From: Lentisphaerae bacterium ADurb.Bin242
GTDB taxonomy: Bacteria > Verrucomicrobiota > Lentisphaeria > Victivallales > UBA1829
Reading direction: 5' to 3'
Assembly: GCA_002069785.1 (NCBI GenBank)
Contig: MWCA01000033.1
Span: 1 to 52,265 of the forward strand
Length of the DNA stretch: 52,265 nucleotides
The translations under genes were made by a program, and so were the position numbers. Shown here one piece after another: positions 32,485 to 39,830 of the stretch. The notes beneath the pieces are model-generated. The model did not search any database. It worked only from the letters and a program-made list of their open reading frames with translations, and was not told where the DNA came from. Each line of letters begins with the position of its first letter. The stretch's first letter is position 1.

Positions 32485-32785
32485 TGCCATGATCCCGCAT
32501 CTTTGCGAATATCGTCGCGCCTTCGGCGTTCAGCGGCACCTCAGATAATACCAGTGTGGCGAGAGTTTTTTGAAGATCCGGACCTCGCCGACATGCAATT
32601 CCCGGATCGCTTTTTTTCAAGTCGTGATTGAACAAAAATGCTGTTTTCTGCAAAAGTGTTCATCGTTTTTTTCCAAAACATAAAGAGGACGGCAAAATTT
32701 CTCCTGCCGCCAGTCTGTGGCGGGGATCACCGCACAGGGCAGCCGTAGAGTTTTCTGAACTGCGGAGGGCGCTTTCAGGTTGCCG
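32485..32785. other. 301-base gap holding a recombinase relic
   Basis: No supported gene. Its right part (32685-32756) is the inverted recombinase-tail relic. The left part has no feature I can name. Confidence 0.45.
32685..32756 (-). pseudogene. Inverted, decayed recombinase 3' end and terminator
   Basis: Read leftward, the stretch CTACGGCTGCCC then ACTGGCGGCAGGAGAAAT and TTTGCCG matches the recombinase tail and terminator (28621-28680) with substitutions; translated it gives QKTLRLPCAV before a stop, compared with QRRLYGFPTR. The terminator stem is partly lost. It is older than the copy at 29974. It lies just after the stop of the leftward membrane gene. Confidence 0.72.
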
Positions 32786-33370
32786 TCATTTCTTTCGCGG
32801 GGAAATATATTTCTCCAGAAACGCCCGTTTATCGGCTTCTTTGAACAGAAACGTCGGATTTGCCGCCACCGTGGAAAATACGATCCGGTCGCGCCAGACG
32901 AATACGCGTCTGTCGAGGAGATAATGTTCCAAGTCCCGGCAGACATCATCTTCCGGCACTTCGGCTCCGGAGAGTTTCAGGGCGGAACGCACCCACGGAT
33001 TCTTCAGTTGGATCGTCCGCGGCTCATATTCCGAAAGATCCGCATCCGGAGGAATGCTGCCGACCATCAGAATGCAGTAGGTCGGCCTGTTGGCATGACC
33101 GCGAAACAGAAAACAGCGGAGCGTTTCGAGTTTGAATTTCTCCGCTAATTTCTGCAATTCGCGCTGTCTTGCGGCGCGGGAATCGGCGTTCCTGCCGCTC
33201 TGCACGCGAAACTCGAAACCGGTCATGTCGGTCTGATAGATCGGATCCAGCGGATTGCGATATGAAGTGTAGATGATCGAAGCGATCCCGGCGGCAAACA
33301 GGATTCCCAAACCGGCAACCAAACCGATCAACACCTTCATCAAGATCTTTTCAAATCTCGGTATGCTCAT
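32786..33370 (-). CDS. Single-pass membrane protein, unknown
   Basis: A 194-residue protein with one membrane segment (VLIGLVAGLGILFAAGIASI) after a short basic start, then a soluble domain. The domain has PIYQTDMTGFEFRVQSGRNA, LRCFLFRGHANRPTYCILMV and DRRVFVWRDRIVFST. The ATG at 33370 follows an AAAGGG; a TTG ten codons earlier is less likely. It is the only leftward gene in this cluster. No family is recognised. Confidence 0.65.
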   Translation of the reverse strand: MSIPRFEKILMKVLIGLVAGLGILFAAGIASIIYTSYRNPLDPIYQTDMTGFEFRVQSGRNADSRAARQRELQKLAEKFKLETLRCFLFRGHANRPTYCILMVGSIPPDADLSEYEPRTIQLKNPWVRSALKLSGAEVPEDDVCRDLEHYLLDRRVFVWRDRIVFSTVAANPTFLFKEADKRAFLEKYISPRKK

Positions 33371-33645
33371 GGGATTGCCCTTTCTGCTTATGCCGCTCAA
33401 GCTGCCGGACTATGATTCGGTTGATTTCAGCAGCCGGTTTCATTTCACCGCAAGCCTCAAGTCGGGATGCGTTTGCAAGTTCAGTCTTCATCAGCCGTTT
33501 CCCTGTATCCCAATCAGAGATAATCCATACGCCATTATGCCGTCAGGCAGCCGAACTCCAACGTAATATACCCTCCTGCCGCGTCGATTGCAAACGAAAA
33601 TGCCGGATTTTTGCGGCCCGGAACGGGCAATTATCCGCAAATCGT

Positions 33646-33689
33646 CTTCAGAAAAAGTTCAAAGATCCAAAAATGGTAGGAGAGTTTTT
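33646..33689 (+). repeat. 44-bp direct repeat, copy 2
   Basis: It differs from 31178-31221 by one base (CAAAG for CGAAG). It is followed by TTTTTCGCTACC. Confidence 0.85.
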
Positions 33690-33849
33690 TTTCGCTACCA
33701 TTTGACAAGGTAAAGTAGGGACTTTTTTGAGGTCAGAGAGGGGCTATTATCACTAAATAGACTGTTGGTGACGAAAAAAACTCGACCGTGTTTCAAACCT
33801 CACCTGCCGCGTACCGTCAAGGGTAGGTAGAATAGGCTGAGCTCAAAAC

Positions 33850-33883
33850 GGGAGCAATCCTACCGATGGTTCGAATCCCACTC
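33850..33883 (+). pseudogene. tRNA-Ser 3' fragment (variable arm and T arm)
   Basis: The 34 bases match the variable arm and T arm of the intact tRNA-Ser (its 34209-34176) with about four mismatches, including the GGTTCGAATCCC loop. It is on the opposite strand to the intact gene. The T stem is broken (GATGG against CCCAC), and no acceptor or anticodon part is recognisable, so it is not a working tRNA. Confidence 0.7.
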
Positions 33884-34085
33884 GAAGCGAGTTTTTATCC
33901 TCCCCTTGGCTCGGTAGAATACAAAAAAGCATTATTGCTGATTATGAACGAGTTGTGTAGTCACTCCAGTTTTTGAGGCTTTCCCGGAATCGTCAGAATT
34001 CAGACTGAAAACGGCGGATTTTTCCGGAAAAACGGCCTGATCCGGGAGTCTGAGTGTGTTTCAAACACACGGCGATATGTTTTGT

Positions 34086-34110
34086 AAAACCCTTTGTGTC
34101 AACGGGTTTT
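34086..34110 (-). terminator. Possible terminator of tRNA-Ser
   Basis: Read leftward, AAAACCC and GGGTTTT form a 7-bp stem with an 11-base loop and a short T run, about 60 bases after the tRNA 3' end. The T tract is weak. Confidence 0.4.
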
Positions 34111-34169
34111 AGAGATGGCTGCGCAAACTGACTCTGATTTAAAGAATTCGGAGGGGGCAAAAAAACTGG

Positions 34170-34256
34170 CGGAGAGAGAGGGATTCGAACCCTCGGCGGG
34201 ATTGCTCCCGCGGCGGTTTTCAAGACCGCTGCCTTAAACCACTCGACCATCTCTCC
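34170..34256 (-). tRNA. tRNA-Ser (anticodon UGA)
   Basis: An 87-base class II tRNA. The acceptor stem is GGAGAGA/TCTCTCC, with a G discriminator. The anticodon stem GCGGT/ACCGC encloses CTTGAAA, giving anticodon TGA (34222-34220) for UCA-type serine codons. The long variable arm CGCGGGAGCAATCCCGCC and the T arm GAGGG-TTCGAAT-CCCTC are intact. No encoded CCA follows. tRNA genes are common integration sites, and this one borders the accessory zone. Confidence 0.97.
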
Positions 34257-34360
34257 GAATGAGAATCGCAAGGGGTTATAATATTGCCCGGTTTTCTTCG
34301 TTTTTCAAGTTCGCACCCGAAAAAACAGCAAGTACGGCGGTTTGCATGGCTTCCGGAAGG

Positions 34361-34930
34361 TTACGGAGTCTGCGAATAGACGATCAGCGCTTTGGCAAAT
34401 AGACAGTCTTTCGCCAGCGAAACCCGGTGCGGGAGGTTCGCTTTCATATAGAGAGTGTCTCCGGCGTGCATGAGGCGACAGGTATGCTCGTCCATCAGAC
34501 GGTATTCGATCTCCCCTTCCAGCAGAAGGAAAAACTCCTCGGTGTCGTGCATCATGAAAGAGCGTTCTTCGGAGGAGGGGGTGTATTCGACGATGAACGG
34601 ATTCATGAGGCGTCCGATCTGGCGGTAGGCGAGGGCGAAGTAGCGGATGCCGTAACGGAGATTATCGTCGCGGAGAAGTTCCTCCCCTTCGTCGATGCGC
34701 CCGAAGGAATATTCCGGGGAGGGACTGTCGGTCTGGAAAAGGTCCGCGATCCGCAAACCGAGCGCATCGGCGATCTTGTTGAGGGAGTTCAGCGACGGTG
34801 TGACGCGGAAGTTCTCCACCTGGGAAATGAAGCCCTTGCTGAATCCGCTTTTCGCGGCAAGCTGTTCGACCGTCATCCCCTGGGAGAGCCGGACCGAACG
34901 TATGTTCTGGGATATGTGGAGGAGGTCCAT
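34361..34930 (-). CDS. XRE-family regulator with cupin domain
   Basis: A 189-residue regulator. Residues 8-62 form an HTH_XRE domain (LAAKSGFSKGFISQVENFRV, SLNSLNKIADALGL). Residues about 105-185 form a cupin (HDTEEFFLLLEGEIEYRL, HAGDTLYMKANLPHRV) that senses a small ligand. Proteins of this type often control polyamine, amino-acid or lipid metabolism. It starts 9 bases after the glycerophosphodiesterase gene ends, so the two are co-transcribed and it may control that gene. Confidence 0.93.
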   Translation of the reverse strand: MDLLHISQNIRSVRLSQGMTVEQLAAKSGFSKGFISQVENFRVTPSLNSLNKIADALGLRIADLFQTDSPSPEYSFGRIDEGEELLRDDNLRYGIRYFALAYRQIGRLMNPFIVEYTPSSEERSFMMHDTEEFFLLLEGEIEYRLMDEHTCRLMHAGDTLYMKANLPHRVSLAKDCLFAKALIVYSQTP

Positions 34931-34939
34931 GTGCGAACC

Positions 34940-35689
34940 TTACCGGGGGGGCAGGATGTCGCGGAGAGCCGCGGCACAGTCGCTGGTAATGGAATCCACG
35001 CCCATTTCGATGAAGCGGCGGGCCTGTCCGGGATGATTGACCGTCCAGACCGCGAAGAGGAATCCGGCGCCGCGGACTTTCCGGACGTATTCCGCGTCGA
35101 TGACGTCTTCGTCACAGAAGGCATCCACGCCGTCCGCATCAAGCTCCCGCAGGGTGGCGATCAGCTCGTCGGCATCGGGATGCGCCTTGCCGTTTTCCCG
35201 GGAGAACCCGGTGAGCCACAGGGTGCGGACTTCGGGCATGCTTTTTTTGCTGAGCGCGAGCAGTTCCTTGTCGAAGGAGATGATGACGATCTGGCGGCAG
35301 GGGACGCCGGATTCTGCCAGAACCTTCTGGACGGCCGGAACCAGGGCCGGGCATCCGGATTTGAGCTCGACATAATATTCGCGGTCCTTTCCGAGAAACT
35401 GGAAGGTGGAGGCGAACGTGGGGATCCGTTCTTTCGGGAAATTGATTTTGGAACCGGAAACATTGACTTCCGCCAGTTCGGCAAAGGTGGACTGATCGAT
35501 TCGTTTCACGAGGTCGCCCATGCGGGCCGTATTATAGTCGTGGGCGGTTACCACCACATGATCTTTCGTAAGGTGGACATCGCATTCCATGCCGTCGGTT
35601 TTCCGTTCGAGGGACAGTTTGAAGGCCGCCAGCGTATTTTCAGGAGCGTCCGCCGACTCTCCGCGATGGGAAATCCACTTCACATTCAT
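34940..35689 (-). CDS. ugpQ: Glycerophosphodiester phosphodiesterase
   Basis: A 249-residue GDPD-family enzyme. Family motifs are SHRGESADAPENTLAAF (His catalytic, Glu metal ligand), MECDVHLTKD (Glu and Asp ligands), TAHDYNTARMG and YYVELKSGC. The late DGVDAFCDEDVIDAEY and FAVWTVNHP are also typical. It cuts glycerophosphodiesters into glycerol-3-phosphate and an alcohol. No signal peptide is seen, so it is cytoplasmic. The start at 35689 follows GGAAGGA; a longer reading to 35749 is not supported. Confidence 0.92.
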   Translation of the reverse strand: MNVKWISHRGESADAPENTLAAFKLSLERKTDGMECDVHLTKDHVVVTAHDYNTARMGDLVKRIDQSTFAELAEVNVSGSKINFPKERIPTFASTFQFLGKDREYYVELKSGCPALVPAVQKVLAESGVPCRQIVIISFDKELLALSKKSMPEVRTLWLTGFSRENGKAHPDADELIATLRELDADGVDAFCDEDVIDAEYVRKVRGAGFLFAVWTVNHPGQARRFIEMGVDSITSDCAAALRDILPPR

Positions 35690-35870
35690 ACTTTGTTTTC
35701 CTTCCTGTTCAGTTATGGCAAATATAATCTCAAATCGGCCTGAATGCAAGAAAGGCGGAACGGAAAAGTGCGGAAATAAAAACGGCGTCCGGGACGGTTT
35801 CTCCTCCTGTTCCGGAGCGGACCGGATACGCGGATTGTCCTGAAAAGAAATGAATCGCCGCTTCCGCCTA

Positions 35871-35899
35871 TTGCAAAAGGCTTCTTTTCATGGTATATT
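35871..35899 (+). promoter_or_regulatory. Sigma70 promoter of the KDPG aldolase operon
   Basis: TTGCAA (35871-35876), a 17-base spacer and TATATT (35894-35899), 36 bases before the ATG at 35935. It is a strong match. Confidence 0.7.
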
Positions 35900-35934
35900 C
35901 CCTTCGCAACAAACCATAATCATGAGGTGAATCC

Positions 35935-36549
35935 ATGTCAGATTGCACATTTGCCGGACAGCTCGCAAAATACAAGATTATTCCTGTTCTGGTGCTCAAC
36001 GACATCGAGAGCGGGCTGAAGCGGTGTGAACTCCTTTGCAAGAACGGTCTTCCGGTTGCCGAAATCACCTTCCGGACCGCCGCGGCGGAAGAGATCATCC
36101 GAGCCGCCTCGAAGGAGTTTCCGGAAATGTTCCTCGGAGCCGGCACGATCCTGAATACGGCCGATCTTCACCGCGCCTTCGACGCCGGTGCGAAATTTGC
36201 GGTGGCGCCCGGCTTCAATCCGACGATCGTGAAGGAAGCAATGGCGAACCGCTTCCTCTTCGCGCCGGGCATCTGCACCCCTTCCGAGATCGAGCAGGCG
36301 TATGAGCTGGGATGCCGGTTTTTCAAATTCTTCCCGGCGGAAGCGGCCGGAGGCGTGAAAATGCTCAAGGCGATCGCCGCCCCCTACAAGCATCTGGGGA
36401 TTCAGTTCATGCCCACCGGCGGAGTCACGCTCGAAAACGCGGCGGAATGGCTGACCCTGGAAGAAGTCGCGGCCGCGGGCGGCACGTGGCTGAACAAGGC
36501 GGACGCGGAGGGAATCCGCAAGGCAGCCGAACTGGCTAAAACACTCTAA
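35935..36549 (+). CDS. eda: KDPG/KHG aldolase
   Basis: A 204-residue class I aldolase. GLPVAEITFRTAAAEE contains the catalytic Glu, LGAGTILN and APGFNPTIVKEA line the active site, and CRFFKFFPAEAAGG contains the Schiff-base Lys. It splits 2-keto-3-deoxy-6-phosphogluconate to pyruvate and glyceraldehyde-3-phosphate, and may also act on 4-hydroxy-2-oxoglutarate. It fits a sugar-acid-using life style. It shares a promoter with the three genes that follow. GAGGTG lies before the ATG. Confidence 0.94.
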   Translation: MSDCTFAGQLAKYKIIPVLVLNDIESGLKRCELLCKNGLPVAEITFRTAAAEEIIRAASKEFPEMFLGAGTILNTADLHRAFDAGAKFAVAPGFNPTIVKEAMANRFLFAPGICTPSEIEQAYELGCRFFKFFPAEAAGGVKMLKAIAAPYKHLGIQFMPTGGVTLENAAEWLTLEEVAAAGGTWLNKADAEGIRKAAELAKTL

Positions 36550-36561
36550 CGGGAGATTGCG

Positions 36562-37563
36562 ATGTTTTCGAGCAAAGAGAAAGTCAGGGTGGGCGTGGTC
36601 GGCGTGGGAGTTCTCGGACGTTTTCACACGAAGCTGTACAAGGAAAATTCCGGGGCCGAACTGGTCGGCGTCTATGACGTTTCTCCGGCGACGGCCCGGG
36701 CGATCGGCAAGGAGTTCGGGGTGAAGCCGTTCGAGTCGATCGCCGAGCTCGCGGGACAGTGCGACGCCCTGACCGTGGCCGTCCCCGCCACGGAACATCA
36801 TGCGACCGCCATGCCGCTGATCGAAATGGGCAAGCATCTGCTGATGGAAAAGCCGCTGGCCGCCACGGTCCAGGAAGCACGGGAGATGGTCCGTGCGGCC
36901 GGAGAGAAAAACATCGTCTTCGGCGTCGGACACGTGGAGCGGTTCAATGCGGCGATGGACTTTCTGGAAAAGAACCGTTCCAACACGCTTTTCATCGAAG
37001 CGCACCGGTTGGCGAAATATCCGCCGCCGCGTCCCGGGATGCACCGCAGGGGCACCGAAGTGAGTGTGGTTCTGGACCTGATGATCCATGACCTCGATCT
37101 GGTCCTGACGATGGTCGGAAGCGATGTGGAGCGGTTTGACGCGGTCGGCATGCCGGTTTTGAGCAAGACCGAGGACATCGCGAACGTCCGTCTGAAATTC
37201 AAGAACGGCGCGGTCGCCAATGTGACCGCCAGCCGCGTGAGCTCCGAGCCCATGCGCAAGTTCCGCGTTTTCCAGACCGACTCCTATATTTCCATGGACT
37301 ATGCCAAGGGGACGGGCCGGATTCTCCGGAAAAGCTTCCTCGGCGTGGCCACCAAGGCGGTCAACCTCTGCGAGAAGAACGCTCTGGCCGCCGAAATCGC
37401 GGATTTCGTGGAAGCGGTCCGCAAGACCAAGGAAGGTCCGATGATCTTCCAGCCGAAGGTGACCGGAGCCCAGGGGCTTCGCGCTCTGGAGCTGGCGGCC
37501 GCCATCACCGAGGAGATCGACTCCTACAACCGCAAATACGACCTTTACAAGTTCAGGAAATAA
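36562..37563 (+). CDS. Gfo/Idh/MocA-family oxidoreductase
   Basis: A 333-residue NAD(P)-dependent dehydrogenase. The Rossmann start VGVVGVGVLGRFHTKLY, the family Lys in LLMEKPLAATVQEA, and GVGHVERFNAAMDFL followed by VVLDLMIHDLDLVL are all visible. The last pattern resembles enzymes that act on UDP-N-acetylglucosamine (GnnA-like, lipid A pathway), which would suit a Gram-negative PVC bacterium, but substrate is not fixed by the sequence. It starts 12 bases after eda and overlaps ispE by one base. Confidence 0.88.
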   Translation: MFSSKEKVRVGVVGVGVLGRFHTKLYKENSGAELVGVYDVSPATARAIGKEFGVKPFESIAELAGQCDALTVAVPATEHHATAMPLIEMGKHLLMEKPLAATVQEAREMVRAAGEKNIVFGVGHVERFNAAMDFLEKNRSNTLFIEAHRLAKYPPPRPGMHRRGTEVSVVLDLMIHDLDLVLTMVGSDVERFDAVGMPVLSKTEDIANVRLKFKNGAVANVTASRVSSEPMRKFRVFQTDSYISMDYAKGTGRILRKSFLGVATKAVNLCEKNALAAEIADFVEAVRKTKEGPMIFQPKVTGAQGLRALELAAAITEEIDSYNRKYDLYKFRK

Positions 37564-38414
37564 TGACCATTCTTTCGCTTTCAACGCCCGGAAAAATCAA
37601 CCTCTACCTCGAGGTCAAGGGGAAGCGGCCGGATTCGTATCACGAACTCGTCACGCTTTTCTATCCCGTGCGGGCGATCTCCGACCGGGTGGAGCTGGAG
37701 CTCACTTTTTCCGGAGTGACGGTGTCCTGCGAGACGTCCGGCGTTCCTCAAAACGACCTCAATATCTGTGCCCGGGCGGCCCATGCCTACTTTGAAGCCG
37801 CCCGGATCGATTCGGGTGTGGCGATCCGGATTGAAAAAACGATTCCCGTCGCGGCGGGCATGGGCGGGGGAAGCTCGGATGCGGGGGCAACGCTTCTTCT
37901 GCTTCAGCGCCAGTTTCAGGCGCTGGACGCCGGCGCGCTGAAAGCGGTCGCTCTGGAAATCGGCGCCGACGTCCCGTTCTTCCTTGCGCCGGAACCGGCC
38001 ATCGGATGCGGACGCGGGGAGCTCCTGACTCCGGTCGAGCTGCCCGCCGAACCGCCTCTGCTGATCGTCCCGGCCTGTTTTCCGGTTTCGTCGGCCTGGG
38101 CCTACAAACACCTTGTCATCCCGGAAAAAACATTCCCCGCCTCGCCGTTTCCGCTGATCGAAGCGCTCCGGAAAGGGGACTTCGCCGAGGCCCAAGGACT
38201 GCTCCGCAACGATCTTCAACACGCGGTCCTGGGGAAATTTCCGCTGCTCTCCCTGATTTCCGGCCTGCTGCGGGAGACCGGCGGCGCGGTTCTGGTCTCC
38301 GGCAGCGGGCCGACGCTTTTCGCGCTTTACTCCGATTTCCGGACCCGTGACGATGCCTTTGCCGCACTTACGCCGCTCCTTCGGAAATATCATCTTCAGC
38401 CGTATCAATCCTAA
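37563..38414 (+). CDS. ispE: 4-diphosphocytidyl-2-C-methyl-D-erythritol kinase
   Basis: A 283-residue GHMP kinase. Family signs are [20 protein letters not shown] (start), the ATP-binding loop [39 protein letters not shown] and the late [13 protein letters not shown]. It phosphorylates CDP-methylerythritol in the non-mevalonate isoprenoid pathway. Its start shares a base with the previous stop (TAATG), giving translational coupling. Length is normal. Confidence 0.96.
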   Translation: MTILSLSTPGKINLYLEVKGKRPDSYHELVTLFYPVRAISDRVELELTFSGVTVSCETSGVPQNDLNICARAAHAYFEAARIDSGVAIRIEKTIPVAAGMGGGSSDAGATLLLLQRQFQALDAGALKAVALEIGADVPFFLAPEPAIGCGRGELLTPVELPAEPPLLIVPACFPVSSAWAYKHLVIPEKTFPASPFPLIEALRKGDFAEAQGLLRNDLQHAVLGKFPLLSLISGLLRETGGAVLVSGSGPTLFALYSDFRTRDDAFAALTPLLRKYHLQPYQS

Positions 38415-38436
38415 CTTCAAAGGAAAGGACATCTTC

Positions 38437-38940
38437 ATGCCGTCCCCTAAAGTCATTCTTGAAACCTCGCACGGAAAAATCACGCTCGAACTGTTTGAAA
38501 AAGACACCCCTCTGACGGTGGAAAATTTCCTTTCCTACGTGGATTCCGGGCATTACGCCGATACGATTTTCCATCGCGTGATTCCCGGATTCATGGTCCA
38601 GGGAGGCGGCTTCTCGCCGGATATGGTGCAGAAGCCCGCCAAGGCCCCGGTCAAAAACGAGGCAAACAACGCGGGCTCGAATGTGCGCGGAACCATTGCC
38701 ATGGCCCGCACCGGCGTGGTGGACAGCGCCACCTGCCAGTTCTTCATCAACACGGTTGACAACGCTTTCCTGAACTATCAGAACAGTTCTCCGCGCGGAT
38801 TCGGCTACTGCGTCTTCGGGCATGTCGTCGAAGGAATGGACGTGGTGGACAAGATCGAGAAGCTTCCGACCACCTCCAGAGGAGGACATGAAAACGTTCC
38901 CTCCGAGGCGGCCGTCATCCTGAAAGCCTATCGCGCCTGA
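38437..38940 (+). CDS. ppiB: Cyclophilin-type peptidyl-prolyl isomerase
   Basis: A 167-residue cytoplasmic cyclophilin. The fold is shown by [36 protein letters not shown] (active-site Arg, Phe and Gln), GTIAMARTG and [18 protein letters not shown], then [18 protein letters not shown]. It speeds proline isomerisation in protein folding. No signal peptide is present. The start at 38437 follows AAAGGAAAGG. It closes the rightward eda-ispE run. Confidence 0.94.
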   Translation: MPSPKVILETSHGKITLELFEKDTPLTVENFLSYVDSGHYADTIFHRVIPGFMVQGGGFSPDMVQKPAKAPVKNEANNAGSNVRGTIAMARTGVVDSATCQFFINTVDNAFLNYQNSSPRGFGYCVFGHVVEGMDVVDKIEKLPTTSRGGHENVPSEAAVILKAYRA

Positions 38941-38955
38941 CCGGAAGCCGGGATT

Positions 38956-39819
38956 TCATTTTGAAAGGATGTTCCTGGCTTTGCGCCATTCCTCGATGAG
39001 GCATTTTCCTTTGGCGAATTCCCGCTCGAAAGCATCGAAATCCCCGTCCGCGATCATCTGTTTCAAACGGGCGCAGCGTTCCTCATAGGCCGCCATTGCC
39101 TCCAGGACAGCCTCCCGGTTGTGCGACAGGATTTCCCGCCACATCTTCGGGGACGACGCCGCCACCCGGATCGTGTCGCGGAACCCGCTGGCGCAACCCG
39201 CGAAGCGCTTTTCCTTGAGCTCGCCGTCCGCATCCAGCACACTCAGGGCGAGGGCGGAGGAAACAATGTGCGGCACGTGGCTGGTATGGGCGACCAGCAG
39301 GTCGTGCTCCTGCGCCGAAATGCGGCACGGTTTCGCCCCGATGCTTTTCCACAGCCGTTCGACTCGGACCGTGTCCTCTTCCGGAGAGGCCGCGGACGGC
39401 ACCACGAATACGGAGGCATTTTCATAAATGTCCGGAACCATTGCTTCCGGACCGGATTTTTCCGTACCTGCCATCGGGTGGCTTCCCACGAAGCGGATTC
39501 CGTTTTCCAGCGCCGCTTTTTCGATACAGCCCTTCACACTCCCGATGTCCGTGACCAGCGTTTTTTTCATGAACGGCGCATACTCTTTGATGAATTCGAG
39601 AATGGTCGGGATCGGAAGACAGAGAATTGCGATGTCCGACTCTTCCAGGGCCTCTTCCACGCTTCCGCAGATATGGTCCGCGATTCCGTTTTCCAGCGCC
39701 CACTTTCCGACCTCCGGACGCCGGCTCCAGACCCGGCGCTCATACCCTTTTCCTCCGAGCGCGGCGCAAAGCGACGTTCCCAGCATTCCCAACCCGATCA
39801 CGGCAATTTTCTCCGGCAT
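38956..39819 (-). CDS. tyrA: Prephenate dehydrogenase
   Basis: A 287-residue enzyme. The NAD-binding motif is GLGMLGTSLCAALGGKG, and the catalytic region includes DIGSVKG, SHPMAGTEKSGPEA and HDLLVAHTSHVPHIVSSALA. It oxidises and decarboxylates prephenate on the way to tyrosine. No chorismate mutase or ACT domain is attached. GAGGAG precedes the ATG at 39819. It follows the glycosyltransferase gene with a 12-base gap on the same strand. Confidence 0.93.
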   Translation of the reverse strand: MPEKIAVIGLGMLGTSLCAALGGKGYERRVWSRRPEVGKWALENGIADHICGSVEEALEESDIAILCLPIPTILEFIKEYAPFMKKTLVTDIGSVKGCIEKAALENGIRFVGSHPMAGTEKSGPEAMVPDIYENASVFVVPSAASPEEDTVRVERLWKSIGAKPCRISAQEHDLLVAHTSHVPHIVSSALALSVLDADGELKEKRFAGCASGFRDTIRVAASSPKMWREILSHNREAVLEAMAAYEERCARLKQMIADGDFDAFEREFAKGKCLIEEWRKARNILSK

Positions 39820-39830
39820 GGCTTCTCTCC

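Larger units (their letters stand above)
33371..34169. other. About 800 bases of non-coding, decayed DNA
   Basis: No supported gene. From left to right it holds a CCAACGTAATATACC-type stretch that resembles 29888-29925 loosely, the second 44-bp repeat, a TTGACA (33703-33708) without a good partner box, a tRNA-Ser 3' fragment, a small CTCG/CGAG hairpin with Ts (about 33880-33896), a perfect 17-bp GTGTGTTTCAAACACAC (34054-34070), and a possible tRNA terminator. Confidence 0.5.

Noticed and set aside
33412..33705. Rightward frame of 97 codons before the second 44-bp repeat
   Set aside because: It overlaps decayed repeat sequence and has no ribosome site or domain.
33700..33900. A complete structured RNA or tmRNA around the tRNA-like fragment
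   Set aside because: No acceptor pairing, tag frame or matching 5' half could be found; only the variable and T arms are recognisable.
35938..37584. Leftward frame across eda and the Gfo/Idh/MocA gene
   Set aside because: It spans two well-supported rightward genes and shows no domain.
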